From: Microbacterium oleivorans
GTDB taxonomy: Bacteria > Actinomycetota > Actinomycetes > Actinomycetales > Microbacteriaceae
Length of the DNA stretch: 64,000 bases
NCBI RefSeq assembly: GCF_001644225.1
Contig: NZ_LSTV01000005.1
Location: 438,144 to 502,143, forward strand
Reading direction: 5' to 3'
Numbering within the stretch: the first letter of the stretch is position 1; each line of letters starts with the position of its first letter. Shown here piece after piece: positions 57,668-64,000 of the stretch. A program made the position numbers and the translations under genes. Below the pieces are notes generated by a model, which saw only the letters and a list, made by a program, of their open reading frames with translations, was not told the DNA's origin and made no database searches.

Positions 57668-58891
57668 TCAGCGCAGGCGCAGCACGGCGTCCCAGAGCGC
57701 GTCGGCGACGGCGCGCTTCGTCCCGCTCGCGCGGGCGGTGACCTCGTCCGACGCGTCGACGAACAGCACGGCGTTCTCGCCCGACTCGAAGCCCTGGGTC
57801 CAGCCGACGCGGTTCACGGCGAGAAGGTCCACACCTTTCCGCGCGCGCTTACGGATGCCGCGCTCGCGCAGCTCCGCCTCGTCGGCCGCGGTCTCGGCCG
57901 CGAACCCGACGAGGGTCTGTGCCGGACGGCGGTCCCGGACGAGGCCGGCGAGGATGTCGGGGTTCTCGATCAGATCGAGCGTGAGCGTGCCGTCCTCCTT
58001 GCGGATCTTGACGTCCGAGACTTCGGGAACCGAGAAGTCGGCGACCGCGGCGGCCATCACGACGACGTCGGCCTCGCCGGCCGCGGCCCGCATCGAGGCA
58101 TCCATCTCCGCGGCCGTGAGTGCGCGCTCGACGGCGATCCTCGGGTGGTGCAGGGCGCGATCGAGCACGGTGCCCTCGACGTGCGCGGCGACGAGGTGGA
58201 CGTACGCGCCCCGGTCGGCAGCGGCGAGGGCGACGGCGACACCCTGCTTTCCGCTGGAGCGGTTGCCGAGGTAGCGCACCGGGTCGATCGGTTCGCGCGT
58301 TCCGCCGGTCGACACCGCGACGCGGAGGTCCGCGAGATCGGATGCCGGGGCTCCGACGACATCGACGGCTCCGGCGGCGGCGAGGGCCGCCGCGACGATC
58401 TCGTCAGGTTCGACCATGCGCCCCGGTCCGCTGTCGCCGCCGGTCAGCGGTCCGTCGGCGGGCCCGACGATGCGAATCCCGCGCTCACGGAGGGTCGCGA
58501 TGTTCGCCTGCGTCGCGGCGTGGTCCCACATGGCCGTGTGCATCGCCGGGGCGACGACGACGGGCGCGGTCGTCGCGAGGAGGGTGACGCCGAGCAGGTT
58601 GTCGGAGATCCCGGCGGCCATCTTCGCGAGCGTGTTGGCGGTCGCCGGCGCGACGATCACGAGGTCGGCCTGCGTGCCGAGGGCGACGTGACGCACCTCG
58701 GCGACGTCGTCGTGCACGCTCGTCGTGACAGGATGGCGGCTGATCGCCTCCCACGTGGTGGTCCCCACGAAGCGGAGCGCGTCCTCGGTGGGAACAACGT
58801 GCACCTCGTGCCCGTTGGTCACCAGCGCACGGACCACCTGCACCGTCTTGTACGCGGCGATGCCGCCCGAGACGCCCACGACGACGAACAT
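57668..58891 (-). CDS. coaBC: Phosphopantothenoylcysteine decarboxylase/ligase CoaBC
   Basis: A 407-residue bifunctional enzyme of CoA synthesis. The N-terminal FMN decarboxylase (CoaC) starts GVSGGIAAYKTVQVVR and has PATANTLAKMAAGISDNLL and PAMHTAMW with catalytic His; the ligase part (CoaB) has STGGTREPIDPVRYLGNRSSGKQG and AVADFSVP...IRKEDG, with the CTP/4'-phosphopantothenate-binding lysine region. Full length for actinobacteria. GGAGGA precedes the ATG. Its promoter faces that of the NRDE-like gene at 58934. Confidence 0.95.
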   Translation of the reverse strand: MFVVVGVSGGIAAYKTVQVVRALVTNGHEVHVVPTEDALRFVGTTTWEAISRHPVTTSVHDDVAEVRHVALGTQADLVIVAPATANTLAKMAAGISDNLLGVTLLATTAPVVVAPAMHTAMWDHAATQANIATLRERGIRIVGPADGPLTGGDSGPGRMVEPDEIVAAALAAAGAVDVVGAPASDLADLRVAVSTGGTREPIDPVRYLGNRSSGKQGVAVALAAADRGAYVHLVAAHVEGTVLDRALHHPRIAVERALTAAEMDASMRAAAGEADVVVMAAAVADFSVPEVSDVKIRKEDGTLTLDLIENPDILAGLVRDRRPAQTLVGFAAETAADEAELRERGIRKRARKGVDLLAVNRVGWTQGFESGENAVLFVDASDEVTARASGTKRAVADALWDAVLRLR

Positions 58892-58933
58892 GGTCCGATC
58901 CTCCCATGGGGTCGGACGCGAAAGGTCGGAACG

Positions 58934-59635
58934 ATGTGCACCGTCATCGTCCACGTCCCGGAGGATCCCGCCGCGGCGATCCGGCTGCTCGCCGTGCGCG
59001 ACGAGGACCCGGGGCGCGCATGGGATCCGCTCGGCGCCTGGTGGCCGGACCGTCCCGGTGTCATCGGGGTGCGCGACACCCGGGCCGGCGGCGCGTGGCT
59101 CGCGGCCGATCCCGCCGGTGCGCGTCTGGCCGTCGTCCTCAACCGCGCCGACCTCATCGACGACACCCTCGCGACGGGCTCGCGCGGGCACATCGTGCTC
59201 GACGCCGCCTCCGGGGGCGGGCTGCCGGACACCCCGCCGACCCACGGTTTCAACCTCCTGACGGTGACCCCCGGTCGTGCGCGCGTCGCGATGTGGGACG
59301 GCGCCGCCGTCCGCACCGTCGACCTCGCCCCGGGCGTGCACATGATCGCGCACGACGACGTCGACGACCCGAAGACCGCGCGCATCGTCGCGTGGCATGA
59401 TGCCTTCGCCGCGCCGGCGGACGACGACTGGGTGGCGGACTGGCTGGGTGCGCTCGAGCGCACGACGGCGCTGCCGCCGACCGACGACCGCGCGATCATC
59501 CGCGACAACCGCTCGCACGGGTATCCGACGCTGTCGCTGCTCGTGTGCGCGGCATCCGTCTCCGCAGGCGGCGCCGAGGTCGTCTACGGCGAGCTCGACG
59601 AGCCCGGCGCCTGGAACAGCCTGCAGCTGCGCTGA
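58934..59635 (+). CDS. NRDE/TANGO2 family protein
   Basis: A 233-residue protein beginning MCTVIVHVPE; C2 is the N-terminal cysteine that defines the NRDE/Ntn-like family after Met removal. DPGRAWDPLGAWWPDRPGVIG and GGGLPDTPPTHGFNLLT follow, with NxxD replaced by GFNLL. The role of bacterial members is not known. GGTCGGA precedes the ATG. It is divergent from coaBC. Confidence 0.8.
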   Translation: MCTVIVHVPEDPAAAIRLLAVRDEDPGRAWDPLGAWWPDRPGVIGVRDTRAGGAWLAADPAGARLAVVLNRADLIDDTLATGSRGHIVLDAASGGGLPDTPPTHGFNLLTVTPGRARVAMWDGAAVRTVDLAPGVHMIAHDDVDDPKTARIVAWHDAFAAPADDDWVADWLGALERTTALPPTDDRAIIRDNRSHGYPTLSLLVCAASVSAGGAEVVYGELDEPGAWNSLQLR

Positions 59636-59655
59636 GCGGAGTCGGATGCCGGTGG

Positions 59656-59668
59656 TAGCTTCGCGACC
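59656..59668 (+). promoter_or_regulatory. Leaderless promoter -10 box
   Basis: TAGCTT (59656-59661) lies seven bases before ATG 59669. Confidence 0.5.
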
Positions 59669-60310
59669 ATGGTGGAACCGGCATCCGAACCGATCTTCTT
59701 CGCCTCGGCGACGGAGTTCGGTGACTGGCTCGAGGCGCACCACGCGACGGCGCCCGAGGTCTGGACCGTCTTCTACCGGAAGGGCGACCCGCGCCTCGGT
59801 CTGACGTGGGCCGACGCGGTGCCCGAGGCGCTGCGCTTCGGGTGGATCGACTCGATCAGCCGCGGCATCGGCGACGGAGCCCGCATCCAGCGGTGGACGC
59901 CGCGGAAGCCTCGCTCGGTGTGGAGCGCCGTCAACATCGCGCACGTCGAACGCCTGCAGGCCGAGGGGCGGATGCACCCGGCCGGGCTCGCCGCGTTCGA
60001 GAAGCGGACGGCCGACCTCACCGGGGTCTACTCGCACGAGCAACGCAACGAGCTGACGGCGGAACAGGCGGCATCCCTCGCCGCGAACTCCGCCGCGCAG
60101 GCGTTCTGGGATGCCGCGACGCCGTCGTACCGGCGGGCGGTCGCGAACTGGGTGCAGAGCGCGAAGCGCGAGCAGACGCGTGCCGACCGGCTCGCGACGC
60201 TCGTCGAGGACTCGGCGGCGGGGCGGCTCGTGCCGTTCCAGCGGTACGGCGAGCCACCCGCGTGGCTGGCACGTGCCGCCGCGGCGGCTGCCTCAGCCGC
60301 GCAGGAGTGA
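59669..60310 (+). CDS. YdeI/OmpD-associated family protein
   Basis: A 213-residue protein. The family pattern is seen at the start (FASATEFGDWLEAHHATA..VWTVFYRKGDPR) and at GWIDSISRGIGDGARIQRWTPRKPRSVWS, followed by an APS-type helical end with FWDAATPSYRRAVANWVQSAKR. The function in bacteria is uncertain; some relatives help resist bacteriocins. It is convergent with the oxidoreductase gene, overlapping it by 18 bases at the 3' ends. Confidence 0.88.
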   Translation: MVEPASEPIFFASATEFGDWLEAHHATAPEVWTVFYRKGDPRLGLTWADAVPEALRFGWIDSISRGIGDGARIQRWTPRKPRSVWSAVNIAHVERLQAEGRMHPAGLAAFEKRTADLTGVYSHEQRNELTAEQAASLAANSAAQAFWDAATPSYRRAVANWVQSAKREQTRADRLATLVEDSAAGRLVPFQRYGEPPAWLARAAAAAASAAQE

Positions 60311-61222
60311 CGCGCGCGCCGCGTCCTCCGTCACGAGCGCCGCGTTGAGCCCGGCGCCCGCCATCGATCCCTGACCCATCGACAGCGGCACGTTGCCGAA
60401 CGGCGTGACGACGTTGCCGGCGGCGAACACGCGCGGGTGGCTGGTGGCGCCGCGCATGTCGACACGGAGCCCGTCGCCCGGGGTGTCGGACACGGCGAGG
60501 GCCAGGTTCTCGGCGAAGGCGAGGCTCAGCCGGGGCGTCGGCGCGGTGAGCAGGGCGTCGATCGGGTGCGCGGTCCCGTCCGCCGTCACGGCCGCGACGA
60601 TCGCGTCGTCCTCGGTGCGCAGTCGGGTGACGGGGGAGGTGACGATCCGGATGCCGCGCGCCGAGAGGCGGCCCGCGACCGTCTCGTCGAGCTCGCCCAT
60701 CGCGGCCGTGAACGCCGTCACGTCATCGCTCCACTGCCGGATGAGCTCGATCTGATGCAGGCTCGCGGGCGACGTCGCGAGCACGCCGAGGCGGCGGCCC
60801 GCGACCTCGTAGCCGTGGCAGTACGGACAGTGGAAGACGCTGCGGCCCCACTGCTCGCGGAGCCCGGGGATCTCGGGCAGGTCGTCGACGACACCCGTCG
60901 TGAGCACGACGCCCCGGGCGGAGACCTCTCCGCGCTCGTGGGTGACGGTGATCCGGTGACCGGCGTCGGTGAGCGACAGGACGACGCCGTCGAGGAACTC
61001 GACCCCGTAGGCGCGGGCTTCGGCGCGTCCGGTCTCGAGGAGGTCGGCGGGGGAGCGGCCGTCGTGACCGAGGACGCCGTGCATGTGCGCGGCGAAACGG
61101 TTGCGGGGTGCGCCGGCGTCGATCACGAGGGTGCGGCGGCGGGCGCGGCCGAGCATCTGGGCGGCGCTGAGGCCGGCGGTGCCGCCGCCCACGATGACGG
61201 CGTCGTAGCGGATGTCTGTCAT
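60293..61222 (-). CDS. Thioredoxin-reductase-like FAD oxidoreductase
   Basis: A 309-residue flavoprotein. FAD motif VIVGGGTAGLSAAQML (8-23); redox cysteines in HCPYCHGYEV (about C131, C134), matching the CxxC of this class; FAD tail RVFAAGNVVTPF. It belongs to the actinobacterial group of thioredoxin-reductase-like proteins (GliT/HlmI type), which close or open disulfides in small molecules. AGTC before the ATG. Divergent from an XRE/cupin regulator. Confidence 0.88.
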   Translation of the reverse strand: MTDIRYDAVIVGGGTAGLSAAQMLGRARRRTLVIDAGAPRNRFAAHMHGVLGHDGRSPADLLETGRAEARAYGVEFLDGVVLSLTDAGHRITVTHERGEVSARGVVLTTGVVDDLPEIPGLREQWGRSVFHCPYCHGYEVAGRRLGVLATSPASLHQIELIRQWSDDVTAFTAAMGELDETVAGRLSARGIRIVTSPVTRLRTEDDAIVAAVTADGTAHPIDALLTAPTPRLSLAFAENLALAVSDTPGDGLRVDMRGATSHPRVFAAGNVVTPFGNVPLSMGQGSMAGAGLNAALVTEDAARASLLRG

Positions 61223-61249
61223 GACTCCACCCTGTGTCGGTGGCCGTGC

Positions 61250-61273
61250 TTTCGGCAAACGGTCTTGCGGAAA
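61250..61273. promoter_or_regulatory. Inverted-repeat operator, oxidoreductase / XRE-cupin
   Basis: TTTCGGCAA (61250-61258), six bases, TTGCGGAAA (61265-61273): the arms are symmetrical apart from one central position. GGCAAAC also recurs at 61275. It lies in the 67-base gap between the divergent genes and probably binds the XRE-cupin protein. Confidence 0.55.
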
Positions 61274-61289
61274 TGGCAAACTGATCTGC

Positions 61290-61841
61290 ATGACGATGGA
61301 TCTCAGTCGGGTCGGTGCGCGGCTGCGCGCGGCGCGGCAGCAGCGAGGATGGACCTTGGCCGACCTCGCGTCGAAGGCGGGGATGTCGACGAGCACGCTC
61401 TCGCGGCTGGAGTCCGGGCGACGCCAGGCATCCCTCGAACTGCTGCTGCCCCTCGTGTCGGTCCTCGATCTGCGTCTCGACGACCTCGTGCGCGGGGAGC
61501 CCGCCGACCCGCGGGTGCGGCGGGCGACCGAGCGGCGACACGGCAGAGTGGTCGCGCCGCTCACGCTCGAGCACTCGCCGGTGCAGACGTACAAGATCCG
61601 CTTCCCCGCCTCTCGTGCCGCGCCGTCGCCGAAGGTGCACGAGGGGGTGGAGTGGTTCTACGTCCTGAGCGGCACGATCCGGCTCGTGCTCGACGGGCGG
61701 GAGCATCTCATCGGGGCGGGCGAGGCGGCGGAGTTCGACACCCGCCTGCCGCACAGCATCAGCGCCAGCTCGGACGGACCGGCCGAGGTGGTGAGCATCT
61801 TCAGCTCGTCGGGCGAGCGCATCCACGTGCACGGGGCGTGA
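61290..61841 (+). CDS. XRE-type HTH regulator with cupin domain
   Basis: A 183-residue regulator. The HTH_3 domain is at about 8-62 (LRAARQQRGWTLADLASKAGMSTSTLSRLE), and the cupin domain spans about 110-180 with KVHEGVEWFYVLSGTIRLVLDG and LPHSI, in place of a small-molecule sensor. ATG 61290 is used; ATG 61296 is possible. It probably represses itself and the divergent oxidoreductase from the TTTCnGCAA dyad, responding to an unknown ligand. Confidence 0.88.
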   Translation: MTMDLSRVGARLRAARQQRGWTLADLASKAGMSTSTLSRLESGRRQASLELLLPLVSVLDLRLDDLVRGEPADPRVRRATERRHGRVVAPLTLEHSPVQTYKIRFPASRAAPSPKVHEGVEWFYVLSGTIRLVLDGREHLIGAGEAAEFDTRLPHSISASSDGPAEVVSIFSSSGERIHVHGA

Positions 61842-61860
61842 CGGTGTCGGGGGCCGGTCG

Positions 61861-61872
61861 TACGGTGTCGCC
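61861..61872 (+). promoter_or_regulatory. Leaderless promoter -10 box
   Basis: TACGGT (61861-61866) lies six bases before ATG 61873. Confidence 0.5.
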
Positions 61873-62454
61873 ATGAGAGCCGATGAGCTGTTCCTCCAGG
61901 CGGATGCCGCGTTGCGCTCCGTCATCGATCGCATCGACGCGGCCGACCTGTCGAAGCCGGCGCCGCAGGAGTGGACGTCCACCCCTGACCCCACCTTCCG
62001 CGACATCCTCTTCGCGCACGCGTACGACGAGGCGTGGGTCCCCGATGTCCTCGCCGGGAAGTCGGTCGCCGACGGCGACGAGTTCCGGAACGCGGACCTG
62101 CTCGGCGACGACCCGATCGCGTCGTACGACCGGCTGAACGACACCGCGACCGCTGCGGTGCGTGAAGGTGTCGAGCCCGGGACGAGGTTCCGCTTCCAGT
62201 ACGGCGACTACCCCGCCGACGAGGGGTACGCGCACCTGGCGACGTACCGCGCGTTCCAGGCGTGGCTGATCGCGAAACGGCTCGGCATCCCGTTCCACCT
62301 GTCGCCCGAGCTCATCGCGGGGTTGAACGAGCACGTCGTGCCGCACGCCGACGAGTGGCGTCAGTGGGGTGTGTTCCCGCCCGCGATCGAACCGCCCGCG
62401 GGTGCCGACGACGAAACGCGGCTGCTGTGCGCGGTGGGGTACTGGGAGGCCTGA
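61873..62454 (+). CDS. DinB/maleylpyruvate isomerase-like fold protein
   Basis: A 193-residue helical protein. It begins MRADELFLQADAALRSVIDRI, with FAHAYDEAWVPDVLAG, and a long DNA-free helical end; the pattern matches TIGR03086-type actinobacterial members of the DinB/mycothiol-dependent isomerase fold, which bind a metal with three His. Only H69 (FAHAYDE) and H129 (YAHLATYRAF) are obvious ligands. Function unknown. It ends three bases before the stop of the VOC gene. Confidence 0.7.
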   Translation: MRADELFLQADAALRSVIDRIDAADLSKPAPQEWTSTPDPTFRDILFAHAYDEAWVPDVLAGKSVADGDEFRNADLLGDDPIASYDRLNDTATAAVREGVEPGTRFRFQYGDYPADEGYAHLATYRAFQAWLIAKRLGIPFHLSPELIAGLNEHVVPHADEWRQWGVFPPAIEPPAGADDETRLLCAVGYWEA

Positions 62455-62457
62455 TCC

Positions 62458-62832
62458 TCAGCGCTCGTGCACGGCGAGCACGTTGCCGGCCGGGTCGCGG
62501 AACCATGCGATCACCGGGCCGCCCGTCTCGCGCATGATGCCCTTCGAGTCGGTGGGCATGTCGTCGTAGATCGCGGTCTCGACACCCTTCGCGTTGAGCT
62601 CGTCGACGGCGGCGTCGACGTCGTCGACGGGGAAGTTGAGGATCGTGAAGCCGGCCGGCTCGTGGTGCGGCTTCGCATAGATGAGCACAGCGGCTCCCGA
62701 CGCCAGGTGGAGCTGCAGGAAGCCGTTGTCGAGTGTGACGACCTCCAGGCCGAGGGTGTCGGCATAGAACTCTCGCGCCGCATCGATGTCGTCGACCGCG
62801 AAGCCGCTGTACGCGCCGTCCACCTGGAACAT
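62458..62832 (-). CDS. VOC/glyoxalase-like protein
   Basis: A 124-residue vicinal oxygen chelate protein. It shows the beta-alpha-beta-beta-beta repeat: [47 protein letters not shown], then [20 protein letters not shown] and DPAGNVLAV. Typical VOC metal ligands are weak: A/S replaces the first Glu/His, so substrate binding or resistance-protein roles are possible. GGAGACGACC before ATG. Convergent with the DinB-like gene. Confidence 0.88.
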   Translation of the reverse strand: MFQVDGAYSGFAVDDIDAAREFYADTLGLEVVTLDNGFLQLHLASGAAVLIYAKPHHEPAGFTILNFPVDDVDAAVDELNAKGVETAIYDDMPTDSKGIMRETGGPVIAWFRDPAGNVLAVHER

Positions 62833-62893
62833 GGTCGTCTCCTTCGCCGAGGTGTGCGACCAGGGTCCCGCTGCGGCTGGGAGTTGTCCAGGG

Positions 62894-63517
62894 TCAGTCG
62901 GTGGGTGAGTCGTTCGGCGAGGAGAACACGGGCACGGATGCCGGGCGTTCCGACGCGACCGCGAGAAGAGCGACGATGCCGAGGCCCAGGGTGCCGGCGA
63001 GGAAGCCGAGAATCCCGAGCGCGGAGGCGAGTCCGACGGTCTGCATCGCGGTCGCCCGGTCCATCATGAGGAGCTGGCCGAGGGCGACCGATGCCACCTG
63101 CACACCGAGGGCGATCGCCGGCATCCACCGCCACCGGCGCGGCACGACACCGGCGCGCGCGATCTGCACGACGGCGACGAGGCTGAGCGCGAGTGGGACG
63201 AGGATGGTGACCTCCCACGGGACGATCGGCGTCGGGTTCGTCGGGTCCTGGAACAGGCCGACGACCCGCATCGCGGGCGACCAGAGCGCGAGGAGGATGA
63301 GTGCGATCGTGCCGAGCGGCCTCCGCGCGGTGACGCTGTCGTGCGCCGACGACCCGATCGCGAACACGAGGACCGACGCCGCCCACAGGATGTCGACGAG
63401 GAGGGCGAGCGTGTCGGTGAGGGGTGTTCCCGGGGTGGCGCTCTGCAGCATCCCGGCGACACCCGCGCCGATCAGTCCGACGCCGCCGATCGTCCAGGTG
63501 AGTCTGCGTCCGCGCAT
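62894..63517 (-). CDS. Hypothetical multi-pass membrane protein
   Basis: A 207-residue protein with about six hydrophobic segments (roughly 8-25, 36-55, 68-85, 100-120, 132-152, 162-186) and a short acidic tail ending SSPNDSPTD. No family recognised. On the minus strand TAGCGT (63529-63524) lies six bases before ATG 63517, the leaderless pattern. The tail is cytoplasmic or outside; topology not clear. Nothing nearby indicates a function. Confidence 0.75.
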   Translation of the reverse strand: MRGRRLTWTIGGVGLIGAGVAGMLQSATPGTPLTDTLALLVDILWAASVLVFAIGSSAHDSVTARRPLGTIALILLALWSPAMRVVGLFQDPTNPTPIVPWEVTILVPLALSLVAVVQIARAGVVPRRWRWMPAIALGVQVASVALGQLLMMDRATAMQTVGLASALGILGFLAGTLGLGIVALLAVASERPASVPVFSSPNDSPTD

Positions 63518-63572
63518 GCCTGCACGCTAGCGCGTGCCGTCACGCCGCGGTGTGGTTCGGGCAGGGGCGGCG

Positions 63573-63621
63573 TTCGCCTGCCGCAACATGCCGTGGTGGC
63601 TTGCACTTCGTGACAGAGGAA
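63573..63621. repeat. Palindromic repeat, family C, copy 1
   Basis: A unit of about 49 bases: TTCGCCTGCCGCAACATGCC ... GCACTTCGTGACAG. It is imperfectly self-complementary. Copies 2 and 3 follow within 130 bases. The region between stops (63518-63929) has no convincing gene. Confidence 0.7.
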
Positions 63622-63674
63622 GGGGCGGCGCCGGGGCCCGGTGCCGTTCAGGAGAGGGGATGCCGGGGGCGGCC

Positions 63675-63723
63675 TTCGCCTGTCGCAACACGCCGCCGCC
63701 TGCGGCGCTTTGCGACGGGGGAA
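63675..63723. repeat. Palindromic repeat, family C, copy 2
   Basis: Begins TTCGCCTGTCGCAACACGCC. Here the interior forms a good stem: GTCGCAA and GCCGC on the left pair with GCGGC and TTGCGAC on the right. It differs from copies 1 and 3 in the middle. Confidence 0.7.
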
Positions 63724-63748
63724 GGTGGGCGGCGCCGGGTGGGTTCGC

Positions 63749-63796
63749 TCGCCTGTCGCAACATGCCGTGGCGGGCTGCACTTCGTGACAGGGGAG
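63749..63796. repeat. Palindromic repeat, family C, copy 3
   Basis: TCGCCTGTCGCAACATGCCG ... GCTGCACTTCGTGACAGGGG, close to copy 1. A separate shared block (GTGCCGTTC, then GGGATGCCGGGGG) occurs at 63641-63670 and again at 63818-63847. Confidence 0.7.
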
Positions 63797-63917
63797 CGGT
63801 GGTGGAGAGGCCCGGGTGCCGTTCGGGGGAAGGGGGATGCCGGGGGTGGCGAGGCAGGCGTTTCGGGGGTGTCGAGCGCGAGGCCACGGTGCCGGAATCG
63901 ATGTCGGAACCCCCTCC

Positions 63918-63929
63918 TAGTCTGGGACT
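63918..63929 (+). promoter_or_regulatory. Leaderless promoter -10 box
   Basis: TAGTCT (63918-63923) lies six bases before ATG 63930. Confidence 0.45.
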
Positions 63930-64000
63930 ATGTCCAGTTCAGCCGATGCTCGCGACGAGGTCCCGGAGGGGATCCCGTCGACGCTGGACTGGGTGGTGCT
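63930..64000 (+). CDS. Partial gene at right edge
   Basis: Twenty-three codons are visible (MSSSADARDEVPEGIPSTLD...), in the frame of the ATG at 63930, which follows a TAGTCT box by six bases. Too short to identify. It is likely real because it has a matching leaderless promoter, but the rest of the protein is outside the window. Confidence 0.5.
   Translation, partial: MSSSADARDEVPEGIPSTLDWVV

Noticed and set aside
63534..63887. ORFs of 79-84 codons on both strands in the repeat cluster
   Set aside because: They translate the palindromic repeats themselves (repeated CRNMPWW/CRNTPP-type segments) and have no start signals.
1..64000. rRNA genes, insertion sequences, prophage, CRISPR arrays
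   Set aside because: No transposase, integrase, phage structural gene or rRNA-like sequence is seen.

Overview
The window is chromosomal DNA from a high-GC actinobacterium, almost certainly Microbacteriaceae and probably Microbacterium. The evidence is the very high GC content, frequent GTG starts, many leaderless promoters (a TAnnnT box 6-7 bases before the start codon), a DUF7882-type protein at the left edge, a class Ib-style Ohr/OhrR pair, HspR and HrcA type heat-shock operators, and the marked over-use of the heptamer GGATGCC/GGCATCC inside genes. About 60 protein genes, one tRNA-Arg(ACG), several strong intrinsic terminators and three families of short palindromic repeats are visible. 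There is no rRNA, CRISPR array, insertion sequence or prophage.

Layout. 1-2000: two small divergent operons around a MarR regulator and a flavin reductase. 2030-4370: a reverse-transsulfuration operon (cystathionine beta-synthase plus a cystathionine gamma-synthase/lyase) preceded by a tiny Cys-Cys leader peptide. 4500-10350: a Gfo/Idh/MocA oxidoreductase, a DUF1992 protein, and a PadR-controlled MacB/FtsX-like ABC exporter. 10368-16601: a tightly overlapping amine-catabolism operon (agmatine deiminase, amidase, group II PLP decarboxylase, class III aminotransferase) with a divergent TetR regulator and a shared dyad. 16614-21482: an effector island of the type VII secretion kind. It holds two CpnT-like N-terminal-domain genes, each followed by a separate effector gene (one a PD-(D/E)XK nuclease-like toxin), and two tandem mosaic immunity-like genes. 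Its modules are separated by copies of a palindromic repeat, and a secreted Gly/Asn/Asp-repeat protein lies beside it.

21500-36060: mostly single housekeeping or metabolic genes (rhodanese, amine-oxidase-like flavoprotein, Zn dehydrogenase, aldose epimerase, serine hydrolase, tRNA-Arg, OhrR-Ohr, a degenerate amylosucrase-like protein, prolyl oligopeptidase, Hsp20 with both CIRCE and HAIR operators, MarR, DUF2207). 36200-46430: secreted PAP2 phosphatase, SDR-TetR operon, Tat-exported PhoX phosphatase, DUF2087-GNAT, TetR, an acyl-CoA ligase and an aldo/keto reductase. 46460-46691: two palindromic repeats. 46693-64000: RecQ, a large secreted carboxypeptidase-regulatory/Ig-like protein, isochorismatase, S9 peptidase, DUF1295 membrane protein, long-chain acyl-CoA synthetase, CoaBC, NRDE protein, YdeI-like protein, a thioredoxin-reductase-like/XRE-cupin divergent pair, DinB-like protein, VOC protein, a membrane protein, a third repeat cluster, and the start of another gene at the right edge.

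The most interesting items are the modular toxin/immunity island with palindromic punctuation (16614-20455), the Cys-Cys leader peptide with possible attenuator hairpins (2113-2201), the unusual agmatine/amine operon, the amylosucrase that has lost its catalytic motifs, and the double heat-shock operator at hsp20. Gene identities are from reading the translations by eye; no database search was run.
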